A stretch of 64,000 nucleotides of DNA, from assembly GCF_900007165.1 (NCBI RefSeq), contig NZ_CYGY02000008.1:65641-129640 (forward strand), given 5' to 3'. This DNA is from Paraburkholderia piptadeniae. GTDB taxonomy: Bacteria; Pseudomonadota; Gammaproteobacteria; Burkholderiales; Burkholderiaceae. The notes under the pieces are model-generated. The model made no database searches. It saw only the letters and a program-made list of their open reading frames with translations, and was not told the DNA's origin. Both the position numbers and the translations under genes were made by a program. Each line of letters starts with the position of its first letter. Position 1 is the stretch's first letter. Shown here one piece after another: positions 28,746 to 37,903 of the stretch.

Positions 28746-30491
28746 ATGTTTATCGATACCCGCAGTGTCGAAGAGGGCGTCGCTGTGTCGACGACCGTAT
28801 GCATCATCGGGGCAGGCGTCGCGGGTATCACGCTCGCGATGGAACTGGATCGCGCGGGCATCGAATGCTGCGTGCTCGAAAGCGGCGGCTATAAGGCGGA
28901 CGACGAGACGCGCGATCTCTATCGCGGCGACAACGTCGGCATCCCATACATATTCGCGGACGGCTGCAGGAGCCGTTATCTCGGCGGCAGCAGCAATTGC
29001 TGGGGCGGCTGGTGCCGGCCGCTCGATCCTTGGGACTTCGACAAAAAGGAATGGGTCGCGCACAGCGGCTGGCCGTTCGGCCTCGACGAACTCATGCCGT
29101 ACTATCAGCGCACGCACACGCTGCTCAAGCTCGGACCGGACAACTTCGATCCGGCGTGGTGGGAGCAGCAGATCAACCGGCACGATGTGCGCCGCTATCC
29201 GCTGATGTCGGGCAACGTGCGCGACACCGTCTCGCAGTTCAGCCCGCCAGTGCGCTTCGGCAAGGTGTATCGCGAAGTGCTGCGCCGCTCGGAGCGCGTG
29301 CGCGTGTTCCTGTACGCGAACGTGGTGAACATCGACACCGACAGCGAAGCGAAAGAAGTCACGGGCGTCGATATCGCGACGCTCACGGGCAAGCGCGTGC
29401 GCATGAACGCGAAGCTATTCGTGCTCGCGACAGGCGGCATCGAAAACGCGCGTCTTCTGCTCGCGTCGAACAAGGTGCAGGCGGCGGGCCTCGGCAATGG
29501 AAACGATCTGGTCGGCCGCTTCTTCATGGACCATCCGCGCCTGATGACAGGCAACGTGAAGTTCTCGAAGCGATGGGCGCGCAACAAGCTTTACGACATC
29601 AAGTACCACTATCAGAACCCCGTCGTCGCGGCGCACGGCACGCAAATCTCGTCGCAGTTCGCGCTGACGCACGACGTGATCATGCGCGAGAAGCTGCTCA
29701 ACTCGCGCGTGTGGTTCTTCTCGCGCTTCTTCGGCGAAGGCAGTGCGGGATCGGAGGCGCTGATCCGCTGCCGCGAGGCGCTGCATCGCAAGGAGCAGCC
29801 TGGCCGGCGCGCGCGCGACGACTACATGACGATGGCCGCGCATCCCGTCGATACGATCGGCTTCGGGCTGACGCGTCTGTTGCAGTTGCGCGCGCTGATA
29901 TCCGACGTGAAGCTGCAGGCGATCGTCGAAGCGGAGCCGAATCGCGACAGCCGCGTGACGCTGTCCGATCGCAAGGACCGGCTCGGGCTGCCGCGCGTGA
30001 AAGTGGACTGGCGGTTGACGGAGCTCGTGCAGCGCACGTTCGACCGCACCTTCCAGCTGCTCGCCGACGAACTGAAGATGATGGGCGTCGGCGAGGTCGA
30101 ACTCGACGAGCCGCTGACGGGGCGCACGTCGTGGCCCGCGAAGCTCGAAGGCACATGGCATCACATGGGGACGACGCGGATGCACGATTCGTCGCGCGAG
30201 GGCGTCGTCGATCGCGACTGCAAGATGCACGGCGTGAGCAATCTGTATATCGCGGGCAGTTCGGTGTTTCCGACCGTCGGGGCGAACTTCCCGACGATCA
30301 CGATCTCGGCTCTCGCGCTGCGGCTCGGCGAGCATCTCGTGCAACGGCTCGGCAAGCCCGACACGGCGACCGTGGTGCCGATCGGCGAAGCCGCCAACGC
30401 GCGCTTCGGCAACGTGCCGAATCCCGAAGTGAGCACGCTGCCGATTGCGGCGCAGTCGCTGGTCCGGGCGGGGGGTAATGAGGCGGTGTGA
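28746..30491 (+). CDS. GMC-family FAD oxidoreductase
   Basis: FAD-dependent alcohol/sugar oxidoreductase of the GMC superfamily with unknown substrate. The 581-residue product has the dinucleotide motif GAGVAG (residues 22-27), SRYLGGSSNCWGGWCRPLD, LATGGIENARLLLAS, and RFFMDHPR. The C-terminal catalytic block has TWHHMGTTRM (His near 472) and SVFPTVGANFPTITISALAL. No Tat or Sec signal is visible, so it is probably cytoplasmic and acts on a sugar donor or lipid-linked intermediate. GGGAG precedes the ATG. It is embedded among EPS genes, which suggests a modified sugar. Confidence 0.82.
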   Translation: MFIDTRSVEEGVAVSTTVCIIGAGVAGITLAMELDRAGIECCVLESGGYKADDETRDLYRGDNVGIPYIFADGCRSRYLGGSSNCWGGWCRPLDPWDFDKKEWVAHSGWPFGLDELMPYYQRTHTLLKLGPDNFDPAWWEQQINRHDVRRYPLMSGNVRDTVSQFSPPVRFGKVYREVLRRSERVRVFLYANVVNIDTDSEAKEVTGVDIATLTGKRVRMNAKLFVLATGGIENARLLLASNKVQAAGLGNGNDLVGRFFMDHPRLMTGNVKFSKRWARNKLYDIKYHYQNPVVAAHGTQISSQFALTHDVIMREKLLNSRVWFFSRFFGEGSAGSEALIRCREALHRKEQPGRRARDDYMTMAAHPVDTIGFGLTRLLQLRALISDVKLQAIVEAEPNRDSRVTLSDRKDRLGLPRVKVDWRLTELVQRTFDRTFQLLADELKMMGVGEVELDEPLTGRTSWPAKLEGTWHHMGTTRMHDSSREGVVDRDCKMHGVSNLYIAGSSVFPTVGANFPTITISALALRLGEHLVQRLGKPDTATVVPIGEAANARFGNVPNPEVSTLPIAAQSLVRAGGNEAV

Positions 30492-30552
30492 GGGGCTGCA
30501 TGCGCTCGGATTCAGGCGAGCGCTCAAAGAGCGAATACGGATCTGACAGTAA

Positions 30553-30580
30553 AAATCCCGCGATATGTGTCGCGGGATTT
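30553..30580. terminator. Bidirectional terminator between GMC gene and glycosyltransferase
   Basis: AAATCCCGCGA pairs perfectly with TCGCGGGATTT over a 6-base loop, flanked by A-rich sequence on the left and TTTGTTATTT on the right. It lies between two convergent genes. Confidence 0.85.
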
Positions 30581-30619
30581 GTTATTTGGGCGCAGCGTCT
30601 TGCGGCGCGTGACGCGGCT

Positions 30620-31879
30620 TCAACTGACCGAATGCTCCTTCTGCGCCGCCGCCTTCGAAGCCCTGCCCGCAGCAGCCCCAGGTGCATTCTGCTGCGCATC
30701 GGCCACGCGTGACGCGATCGTCGTCCCGACCGCCTGAGGCTGCAGTAACGCCGTCAACGCATCGACCATGCTCGCGATCCCAAAGCGCGCGTCGAAGGTT
30801 CTGCGCGCCTGCTCGCGCATCTTTGCCTTGTCGACTGTGTCGAGCGAATGCCAGTTCAGCAGGTTGCGCTGCGTGCCGCTGACGGTATCGCTCGATACCA
30901 ATCCCGCGTGATCGCTTTCCACCTCGCGCCATACGCCGACCTTGTCGGACAGCAGTACGGGCAGACCGCACGCCAGCGCCTCGGCGACGGCGACGCCGAA
31001 GTTCTCCTGATGCGACGGCAACGCGAACACATCGCTTGCATAGAACGCGCCCCACTTCATATCGCCTTGCAGCATGCCGGGCCACGTGACGCGCTCCTCG
31101 ATGCTGCACGCGCGCGCCAGCGCCTGCAACGGACGCTGCCAACCCGTCGCATCGGGACCGGCGATCACGAGATGCGCTTCGGGGTCGCGCTGCGCATGAT
31201 CGGCGAATGCGTGGATCAGCAGGTCGCAGCCCTTCTTCTCGTGAATGCGTCCGAGAAACAGCACGATCCGTTTGCCGCGCAATTGCGGATACGCATTCAG
31301 GAAGACTTCGCGCAGCGCTCGCGCATGCGGCGGCGGCGCGTTGGTGCCGAACGGCACGACGCGCTCGTTCACGCGATACAGCCAGAACGACTGGCGCGCG
31401 AGCAGCCGCTCTTCCTCCGTCGTGAAGATCACGGCGGCCGCGTCGCGCAGCACGCGATATTCGGCCCACGGCCAGTACGCCCATTTCTTCAGATGCTTGA
31501 GCGGATAGGTGTGCTTGAACCAGGGGTCGAGCATGCCGTGCGTGTACACGTAATAAGGCACGTTGGACCCGCGCAGCGCGCGCCACGCGCCGAAGCCGTG
31601 GTATTGCCACAGGCCATGCACGATCACCGCGTCGAAGCGCTGTGCTTCGCGGCCCAGCCACGGCACATAGCTGGGCGTGAAGCCGTAGTAATTGCGCCCG
31701 GGGCCCAGCGCATGCACGGGCAGCGGGAAGTCGCGCACATAGGGCGCATCGGTGGCATCGAGCGATGCCACTTCGATCTCGTGACCCAGCGACGCCATCG
31801 CGACGCCGCTCTGTCGGACACCTTCAGTCGGCCCGCCTGCACGCGGATCGACTGTCGAAAGCAGATGAAGGATTTTCAT
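30620..31879 (-). CDS. GT4-family glycosyltransferase
   Basis: Predicted EPS glycosyltransferase of 419 residues. The N-terminal domain starts MKILHLLSTVDPRAGGPTEGV and includes VHGLWQYHG and YVYTHGMLDPWFKHTYPLK. The C-terminal GT4 domain has KRIVLFLGRIHEKKGCDLLIHAF, HLVIAGPDATGWQ, FALPSHQENFGVAVAEALACGLPVLLSDKVG (E-x7-E), and HAGLVSS. The tail is Ala-rich and disordered. MKILHLL was taken as start because conservation begins there, though no strong ribosome site is seen. It follows the polymerase gene by 72 bp on the same strand and is likely co-transcribed. Confidence 0.87.
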   Translation of the reverse strand: MKILHLLSTVDPRAGGPTEGVRQSGVAMASLGHEIEVASLDATDAPYVRDFPLPVHALGPGRNYYGFTPSYVPWLGREAQRFDAVIVHGLWQYHGFGAWRALRGSNVPYYVYTHGMLDPWFKHTYPLKHLKKWAYWPWAEYRVLRDAAAVIFTTEEERLLARQSFWLYRVNERVVPFGTNAPPPHARALREVFLNAYPQLRGKRIVLFLGRIHEKKGCDLLIHAFADHAQRDPEAHLVIAGPDATGWQRPLQALARACSIEERVTWPGMLQGDMKWGAFYASDVFALPSHQENFGVAVAEALACGLPVLLSDKVGVWREVESDHAGLVSSDTVSGTQRNLLNWHSLDTVDKAKMREQARRTFDARFGIASMVDALTALLQPQAVGTTIASRVADAQQNAPGAAAGRASKAAAQKEHSVS

Positions 31880-31951
31880 TGGCAAGTCATGCGGCGTAGT
31901 GCAAAAGGAAATGGCGTGACGCAATCGAACCGGATGCCAGGCGTGGGCCGC

Positions 31952-33460
31952 TCATGCGGATGCCGGCATGCGGCGCTGACGCATGCCGCCCGCGCGGCTT
32001 GCATCGAAGGGCTCGGTGTCGCTCGTGTCCTGAAGCGCGTCGTGCTGCGCAGCGGATGCAAACGGCGCGGGCCGCGTCGGTTGTCCCGTTGGCCCTGGCG
32101 TTGGACGTCTTGCGCCGACCGGCGTCCTCGATGCCTGCGGCGGCACCACGGGTTCGACGCGCGAGCGTGCTTTCGCATCCAGCTCACGACGCAGCCGGCA
32201 ATAGGTGGCGACTGTCAGGCCGAGCGCGACGCCGAATACGAGGCCGGAGAAACGCGGGCCGAGCGGATTGCCGCCGATCGACGTCGCGGGCAGCGCGGCC
32301 AGTTGCAGGATCGCGCGGCCGAACACGGGCAGCAGCGGCGTGCCGGGCGAGCGCGCGCGCCATCTCCGGTAGGCAAGCGAGCAACGCCAGAGCACGAAGA
32401 CCACCGCGACGGGCAGCGCAATGCCGAACAGAATTCCCCCCGCGAACAACTGATAGATCCAGAAGTTGTGGCCTGCCGCCCACTCGTGGATCGCATAGAA
32501 ATCCTTCTTGGTGATCTGTCCCGCGAGATCGGGCAGATACTGCGGCGAATAGCGATAGTAGTGGCCGTAGCCTTCGCCGAGCAGCAGCGTCTGCGTCGAC
32601 GAGGTGACCTGGTCGAACTGGTCCTTGATTTCGGCAAGACGCGTGATCGTCGTCGGGTCCTTGCCGGTTTCGGTGTTGGCCGCGGCGTCGAAGCGCTGCG
32701 TCCAGTGCTTGCTGACGGACGGAAAGCTCCATACGGCGGCAGCGGCCATCGAGCCGATCACGACGCTCACGATGAACACGCGCACGGCCGAGTTCAGCAG
32801 ATGGCGCGCCGATGGCGCGCTCATCCACGCGGCTAACAGGAACAGCACCACCGTGCCCACCAGCAGGCTGCGCGTGACGCTCAGCAGCTCGATGAGCACG
32901 GTGACGAGAAAGGTCGCCAGCATGAAGGGCGAAAAGCGCCGCGCGAGGACGAACTCGTGCAGCAGCACGCCCTGCAATCCGAGCAGCGTCACGGAGACGA
33001 TGCGATAGCGCACGTCGGCAATCGCGCCGAGTCCGCCGCTCGTCGCGATGCCGAAGATCAGCGTGAAGATCAGAGCGACCAGGTTGGCCCAGAAAAGCGC
33101 CTTTTCCATCTGTCCGATGCGGTCTTCGTGCCATGGATGGCAAGCCATCTCATAGCCGAGCAGAAACAGCAGAAAGGGCAGGATGACGCGCATATAGTTG
33201 CCGAAATCGTTGCCCTGCACGAGTTGCGAAATCAGGCTGCACGGCACGCTCAGCACGAGGCAGAACGTGACGAAGCTGCGCAACGGAGATGGCTGCTTGA
33301 AGCGCGGCGCGATGAACATCAGCGCGACGGCGGCCGCGAGGACGGGGAGGACGAGCAGCACCTGGGCGGCGTGACCCGAATCTGCGTCGGGAGCCTTGTA
33401 GTCGAGCGCGAGCGGAAAGATGCACATCCAGATCCACAACGTAGCGTACTTGTTGCGCAT
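31952..33460 (-). CDS. wzy: Wzy-like polysaccharide polymerase / O-antigen ligase family
   Basis: Polytopic inner-membrane protein predicted to polymerise repeat units in the periplasm. The 502-residue product has about ten hydrophobic helices (VLLVLPVLAAAVALMFIAP, VILPFLLFLLGYEMAC, LLVGTVVLFLLAAWM). It also has a large periplasmic loop between ~residues 280 and 360 with LLGEGYGHYYRYSP and HEWAAGHNFWIYQLFAGG, typical of Wzy/WaaL proteins. The C-terminal ~70 residues are a Pro/Ala/Arg-rich cytoplasmic tail. GAGGGAGAA sits 8 bases before the ATG. Polymerases diverge strongly, so the family call rests on topology and context. Confidence 0.75.
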   Translation of the reverse strand: MRNKYATLWIWMCIFPLALDYKAPDADSGHAAQVLLVLPVLAAAVALMFIAPRFKQPSPLRSFVTFCLVLSVPCSLISQLVQGNDFGNYMRVILPFLLFLLGYEMACHPWHEDRIGQMEKALFWANLVALIFTLIFGIATSGGLGAIADVRYRIVSVTLLGLQGVLLHEFVLARRFSPFMLATFLVTVLIELLSVTRSLLVGTVVLFLLAAWMSAPSARHLLNSAVRVFIVSVVIGSMAAAAVWSFPSVSKHWTQRFDAAANTETGKDPTTITRLAEIKDQFDQVTSSTQTLLLGEGYGHYYRYSPQYLPDLAGQITKKDFYAIHEWAAGHNFWIYQLFAGGILFGIALPVAVVFVLWRCSLAYRRWRARSPGTPLLPVFGRAILQLAALPATSIGGNPLGPRFSGLVFGVALGLTVATYCRLRRELDAKARSRVEPVVPPQASRTPVGARRPTPGPTGQPTRPAPFASAAQHDALQDTSDTEPFDASRAGGMRQRRMPASA

Positions 33461-33850
33461 CGACGATTCTCCCTCTCCCGGTGGGGTGTGCGGTGCGTTC
33501 ATCGTGGCAGGGCGACGCGCGCCACTGTTCAGTCTGAATATAAATGGCCGGCTTCCGCTCAAGTCCGCGCGAGGCGTATTTCGCCTGGGTTCTGGCGGGG
33601 TCGACCGATGCGGCCAGATGCCGTTCGTCAGACGGTTTCGCACGTCTAACGACGCTGTCCGAGAACGACGGCAACTTGGCGCACGGGTGCACGCAGTAGC
33701 AAGCAACATGACTGATACCGTGCCGGCAGTGCCCGTCGAACGCGGCCATGCATGGGCCAAAAACAGGGTGGGCGGTTCTGCGCACGGCGGCTCGCGAACA
33801 ACGAAACGACCAACGACCAACGACAGCAAACGATGTCGGAGGGGAACAAC
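33461..33850. other. Intergenic region between divergent wzy and acyltransferase genes
   Basis: About 390 bp without a supported gene; it must hold the two divergent promoters. I see no strong inverted repeat or RNA motif in it. Confidence 0.5.
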
Positions 33851-34996
33851 ATGAAGCTATTCGGCAGCGCGGAATCGATGGTGCGGGGCAGGTCGGTCGA
33901 ACTCGACTTCGTGCGCGGTATCGCGATCCTCGCCGTAATGGGCTTTCACTTCCACACCGTCAACACGGGCAGCACGCTGATCTCGATCATCGAGTATCCG
34001 CTGAAGAACTTCGGCCGCGAAGGCGTGAACCTGTTCTTCACGCTGAGCGGGTTCCTCGTCGGCGGACTGTTGCTGCGGCAATACGCCGAGAAGGGGCACG
34101 TCGACGCGCGCCGCTTCATCGTGCGCCGGATGTTCAAGATCTGGCCCGCGTATTACGTGCTGATCCTCTTTCACGCAATCGTCGGACGTCACCCGCTGGA
34201 CTCGTTCCTGTGGCAGAACCTGACCCACCTGCAAAACTACTTCGGCACGTCGATTACGCAGACGTGGAGCCTCGCCGTCGAAGAGCACTTCTATCTGTTC
34301 CTGCCCGCCGTGCTACTGCTGTTCGCGCGCTGGCAGATGCGCGCCCGTTCGATCATCGGCGTTCTAGGGGGAATTTGCGTAATCGTGCTGATCGCGCGTT
34401 GCATCGAAGTGGCGAAAGGCGGCGTGGACCCGGCGTTTTTCTATACGCAGTACCGGATCGATAGCCTGCTCTACGGCGTGATTCTCGCCGCGATCTACTG
34501 GATGAAGCCCGACGTGTATCAGCGTCTTGCGAAAAAGACGGGCATGCTGCTCGCTGTCGTCGCTGTGCTCGTCGCGTGGCTCGCGTTCGCGACAAAGCAT
34601 ATTGCACTCGACGAGAGCATCGGCTACACGATTCAGGCGCTCGGCTTTTGCGCGTTCATCGTGCTGATGCTCGAGCACTCGGCCAAGGTGCGCACGTCGT
34701 TTGCGTATCGCGCGATCGCGTGGCTCGGCGTCTACTCATACGGTATCTATCTGTGGCACTCGCTCGCGCTCGCGCCCGGCGACATGGTGATCCACAAGGC
34801 GACGGCGCTCGGCATGCCGCCCATCGTCGTATGGGCGCTCGCGCTGACCGCGCAGGCGGCCGTCGCCATCATCGCGGGCTACGCGATGACGCGCGCCGTC
34901 GAGTATCCGTTCCTGCGGCTGCGCAATGCGCTGTTTCCGGCCAAGCGAAATGCGTCGGTGCGCGAAGAAATGCCTGTTGGCGGCCAACTGTCCTGA
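33851..34996 (+). CDS. Acyltransferase family 3 (AT3/OafA-like) membrane protein
   Basis: Predicted membrane acyltransferase that adds acetyl or another acyl group to the EPS. The 381-residue protein has the AT3 signatures RSVELDFVRGIAILAVMGFHFH (conserved His in the first helix), REGVNLFFTLSGFLVGGLLLR, RRFIVRRMFKIWPAYYVL, QTWSLAVEEHFYLFLP, and VYSYGIYLWHSLAL. About ten membrane helices are visible. ATG at 33851 is preferred because GGAGGGG lies 7 bases upstream, inside a longer open frame whose leader is not conserved. With WcaF it gives two acylation functions. Confidence 0.88.
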   Translation: MKLFGSAESMVRGRSVELDFVRGIAILAVMGFHFHTVNTGSTLISIIEYPLKNFGREGVNLFFTLSGFLVGGLLLRQYAEKGHVDARRFIVRRMFKIWPAYYVLILFHAIVGRHPLDSFLWQNLTHLQNYFGTSITQTWSLAVEEHFYLFLPAVLLLFARWQMRARSIIGVLGGICVIVLIARCIEVAKGGVDPAFFYTQYRIDSLLYGVILAAIYWMKPDVYQRLAKKTGMLLAVVAVLVAWLAFATKHIALDESIGYTIQALGFCAFIVLMLEHSAKVRTSFAYRAIAWLGVYSYGIYLWHSLALAPGDMVIHKATALGMPPIVVWALALTAQAAVAIIAGYAMTRAVEYPFLRLRNALFPAKRNASVREEMPVGGQLS

Positions 34997-35111
34997 TGCG
35001 CTGATGTCCGCGTAGCGATAACTGCCCGTGAGGCATCTCCGTCGAAAACGCCACGCGAGCTCGCCGCGTGAGGTCCGCGCGAATCTCGCCGCTGGTCGTA
35101 AGAAGCGGGGC

Positions 35112-36380
35112 TCAGGCACGCGTCGCAACGGCTTCGGTGATCGCCTGACGCAGCGTTTCCTTGAATTGCCCGAGCGTGTTGCGCGCGAGCAGATGATCGA
35201 GAGGCCGCCGATGCGGTTCCCCGCTGCGCCACTTCGCGGCGATGTCGTCGAGCGCGCGCTTGATCGATTGCGCGGACAGATCGTCGAGGCACGGCCCGAG
35301 CTGCCCGCCGCGGCTGAACCAGCCGATCAGCCCCTCGCTCGTCGCGACGACGGGCTTGTCGAAGCGGTACGCCTGCACCAGAACGCCGCTCATCCCGTAG
35401 TGGCCCTTGTAGCCGAGCCATACGACGTCGCAGGCGGAGAACAGGTCGCGTTCCATCTCGTTCGAAATGAAGCGGTCGAGGATCACGGGTGCAGGCTTGA
35501 GAATCGGAATGAATGCGCGCATGAAGCCGCGAATGTCCGGGTCCTGTTCGCCCGCGAGCAACAAGGTCGGCGCGTCCGTCATGCCCGCGAGCGCTTCCGT
35601 GAGTTCGCAGACGCCCTTGCGCTCGCTGATCGAGCCGTAGACGAGCAGATAGCGGCCGTCGGGATCGAGCCCGAGGCGCTCGCGCGCGACGAGCGGGTCT
35701 TCCGCTTTCGCATCGGGAAACGGATCGGCGACGTATTCGACTTTCGCGCCATGTTTCGGCTTCGCGCGGCCGACCCACTCGGCCAGCGTCGGATCGATCG
35801 ACAGCAGCGTGCGCAGCCCTTTCGTATGCACGGCCCGGCGAAACAGCAGCGACTTCAGCATATTGACGAGCGGCCGCCCCGGCGTGCGCACGCCGACCTT
35901 GCGATGGTGGAAGGTCGCGCGCATCGTGATGGCGATCCACGGCGCCCTGCCGAACGGCGTGCCGAGCAGCGGCAGCGCATGAAAGAAGTAGTCGACGTAG
36001 GGCACGACGACGAGGCGCACGCGCTCGACACGTTTGACGGAGTCGTAAGCGAGCTTGAAATAGGCATGAAAGCGCGCGTAGCTGACGCGCCTCAGGCCGC
36101 GGCTCGGACGCTGGCTTTCCGCATCGACGAACGCGATCTGCAGGTCCTCGCGGTTCGCGGCCATGATCTCGCGTGCGAGCCGATGGTCCTCGTTCGAGTT
36201 CTCTGTCACGACGAGGCACGGATAGCCCGCTTCGAGACAGGTCTGCGCGATCCATTCGACGTAGCGCCAGCGATGCCCCGTGAAATTCGGCTCGATGATG
36301 ACGACGTAGCCGAGCCTGGCGGCATCGGCGATGGGAGCTTCGATGGGCACGAGGTGAGTTGCGCGTTCCATGGTGATCAT
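35112..36380 (-). CDS. Predicted GT-B glycosyltransferase
   Basis: Probable EPS glycosyltransferase of 422 residues, more divergent than the other GT4 genes. It shows ARLGYVVIIEPNFTGHRWRYVEWIA near the N-terminus, and a C-terminal Rossmann half with LLVYGSISERKGVCELTEAL, PTLLLAGEQDPDIRGFM, SACDVVWLGYKGHYGMSGVLVQAYRFDKPVVAT and GLIGWFSR. Two possible starts lie three codons apart (36380, 36371), and neither has a clear ribosome site. It is flanked by plus-strand genes on both sides, an isolated minus-strand unit. Confidence 0.75.
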   Translation of the reverse strand: MITMERATHLVPIEAPIADAARLGYVVIIEPNFTGHRWRYVEWIAQTCLEAGYPCLVVTENSNEDHRLAREIMAANREDLQIAFVDAESQRPSRGLRRVSYARFHAYFKLAYDSVKRVERVRLVVVPYVDYFFHALPLLGTPFGRAPWIAITMRATFHHRKVGVRTPGRPLVNMLKSLLFRRAVHTKGLRTLLSIDPTLAEWVGRAKPKHGAKVEYVADPFPDAKAEDPLVARERLGLDPDGRYLLVYGSISERKGVCELTEALAGMTDAPTLLLAGEQDPDIRGFMRAFIPILKPAPVILDRFISNEMERDLFSACDVVWLGYKGHYGMSGVLVQAYRFDKPVVATSEGLIGWFSRGGQLGPCLDDLSAQSIKRALDDIAAKWRSGEPHRRPLDHLLARNTLGQFKETLRQAITEAVATRA

Positions 36381-36655
36381 GACGGGCAGTATTGGGTCCA
36401 CCTTAGCATCCTGCTTTCGGCGCGAACCGACAATTTCGCCATATCTTTGGCGCGAACGGACAGCCCGCATTGCGTGTTGCCGATTCTGACTGACTGATGG
36501 CGTTCGCGCGCGGGTGTGGCGAGTTACCTTGAAGAACGACGTGTTTGCGCCGGCGGCGCGTCGTCCCTGCGCGTGTGCGTGAGACATGGCGCATCGCCTC
36601 GACACCGCGCTTTCTCGTGACGATGCACTGCATTGACGGAACAAGGAGAAGTAGA

Positions 36656-37903
36656 TTGCGGACGATGAGGCTACCGGCGTTTTCGTTCAGGGCGAGTCTG
36701 GGTTCGAGCGCGGCGACATGGGTATTGCTGCAGCAGGTGTTGATGCGCGGGCTCGTGGCCATCAAGTTTCTCGCGATCGGCCGCATTCTCGGGCCGGAGG
36801 CGATCGGCAGCGTGAGCGTCGCGCTGCTCGCCGTCGCGATTGCGGAGGCGCTGTCCGATACGGGCCTGTCCCAGGCCGTGATACAGGGGCAGGCCGCGCC
36901 GACGCGCGATGAGCTGGGCGCCGTCTGGACCACGCTCGCGTCGCGCGGCGTGCTGATCGGCGCGGCGCTCGTCGCGCTTGCGCCGCTCATGAACAGCCAG
37001 TTCCATCTGGGCGGCGCGCTGCTGCTGTTGCAGCTCGCGGCGCTGCTGCCGCTGCTGCGCGGCGTCGCGTCGCCGGCGTATTACGTCGTGCAGCGCGACC
37101 GGCGCTTCCAGCATGTCGCGCTCGTCGAGATATCGGCCGCGTTCGTCGATTGCTGCTTCGGACTGGCGCTCGCGCTGGCGGGTGCGGGCGCGTATTCGGT
37201 GCTGCTAGGCATGATCGTCGGCGAATTGCTGAAAACGGCGCTGACGTGGATCACGATGAATCCGCGTCCGCCCATTCGTCTGCGCTGGTCGGGCATCGGT
37301 CACTACATCGGATTCAGCCGCTGGATCTGGGCGGGCAGTGTCGTCAATCTCGTGCTGAACCAGTTCGACAAGGTGGTGGTGGGCAAACTGTTGGGCCCGG
37401 CGCAACTGGGCGCGTATCAGATGTCGTCGCGGCTCGCACAGATGCTGCTCGCCGATGCCGCGATCGCGATGTCGCAGTACCTGTTTCCCACCTTCGCGGC
37501 GCGACATCGGGCCGATCCCAAGGTCGCGGCGCGGCTTTTCAGGCGCTATATTGGTTTGATCGCACTGGGGCTCGTCGTCGTCGTGATCGTGCTGCGGCTC
37601 GCGGCGCACCTGCTCTTTTCGCTGATTCTCGGACCGGCGTGGCTGCCTGCCGTGCCGCTCTTCAAGATCTTCGTGATCAACATGGCGATTGGCGCGCTGA
37701 TTGCGGTGCTGGTCTCGTATCTGCGTGCGGTCGGCGACGCGAAGGTGACCACGCAGGCGTCGGTGATCCAGGTGATCGTGCTGCTCGCCTGCGTGCCGCC
37801 CGCGACGCACTACTGGGGCGTCATTGGCATTGCATGGGCCATGACGCTTGGACTGAGTTGCGCGGCGATATGGATGGCGTATCGGACGGCAAGGGTGCTT
37901 TGA
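36656..37903 (+). CDS. wzx: Wzx-like polysaccharide flippase
   Basis: Predicted inner-membrane flippase moving lipid-linked repeat units to the periplasm. The 415-residue protein has about twelve hydrophobic segments in the MOP/PST pattern, with an N-terminal LLQQVLMRGLVAIKFLAIGRILGPEAIGSVSVALLAVAIAEALSD -like block (several pieces, residues ~20-65). Later segments include SRWIWAGSVVNLVLNQFDKVVVGKLLGPAQLGAYQ. TTG at 36656 has AAGGAGA 6 bases upstream and is the best start; ATG at 36665 is the alternative. Its stop overlaps the next gene's ATG by one base, so the two are translationally linked. Confidence 0.86.
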   Translation: MRTMRLPAFSFRASLGSSAATWVLLQQVLMRGLVAIKFLAIGRILGPEAIGSVSVALLAVAIAEALSDTGLSQAVIQGQAAPTRDELGAVWTTLASRGVLIGAALVALAPLMNSQFHLGGALLLLQLAALLPLLRGVASPAYYVVQRDRRFQHVALVEISAAFVDCCFGLALALAGAGAYSVLLGMIVGELLKTALTWITMNPRPPIRLRWSGIGHYIGFSRWIWAGSVVNLVLNQFDKVVVGKLLGPAQLGAYQMSSRLAQMLLADAAIAMSQYLFPTFAARHRADPKVAARLFRRYIGLIALGLVVVVIVLRLAAHLLFSLILGPAWLPAVPLFKIFVINMAIGALIAVLVSYLRAVGDAKVTTQASVIQVIVLLACVPPATHYWGVIGIAWAMTLGLSCAAIWMAYRTARVL

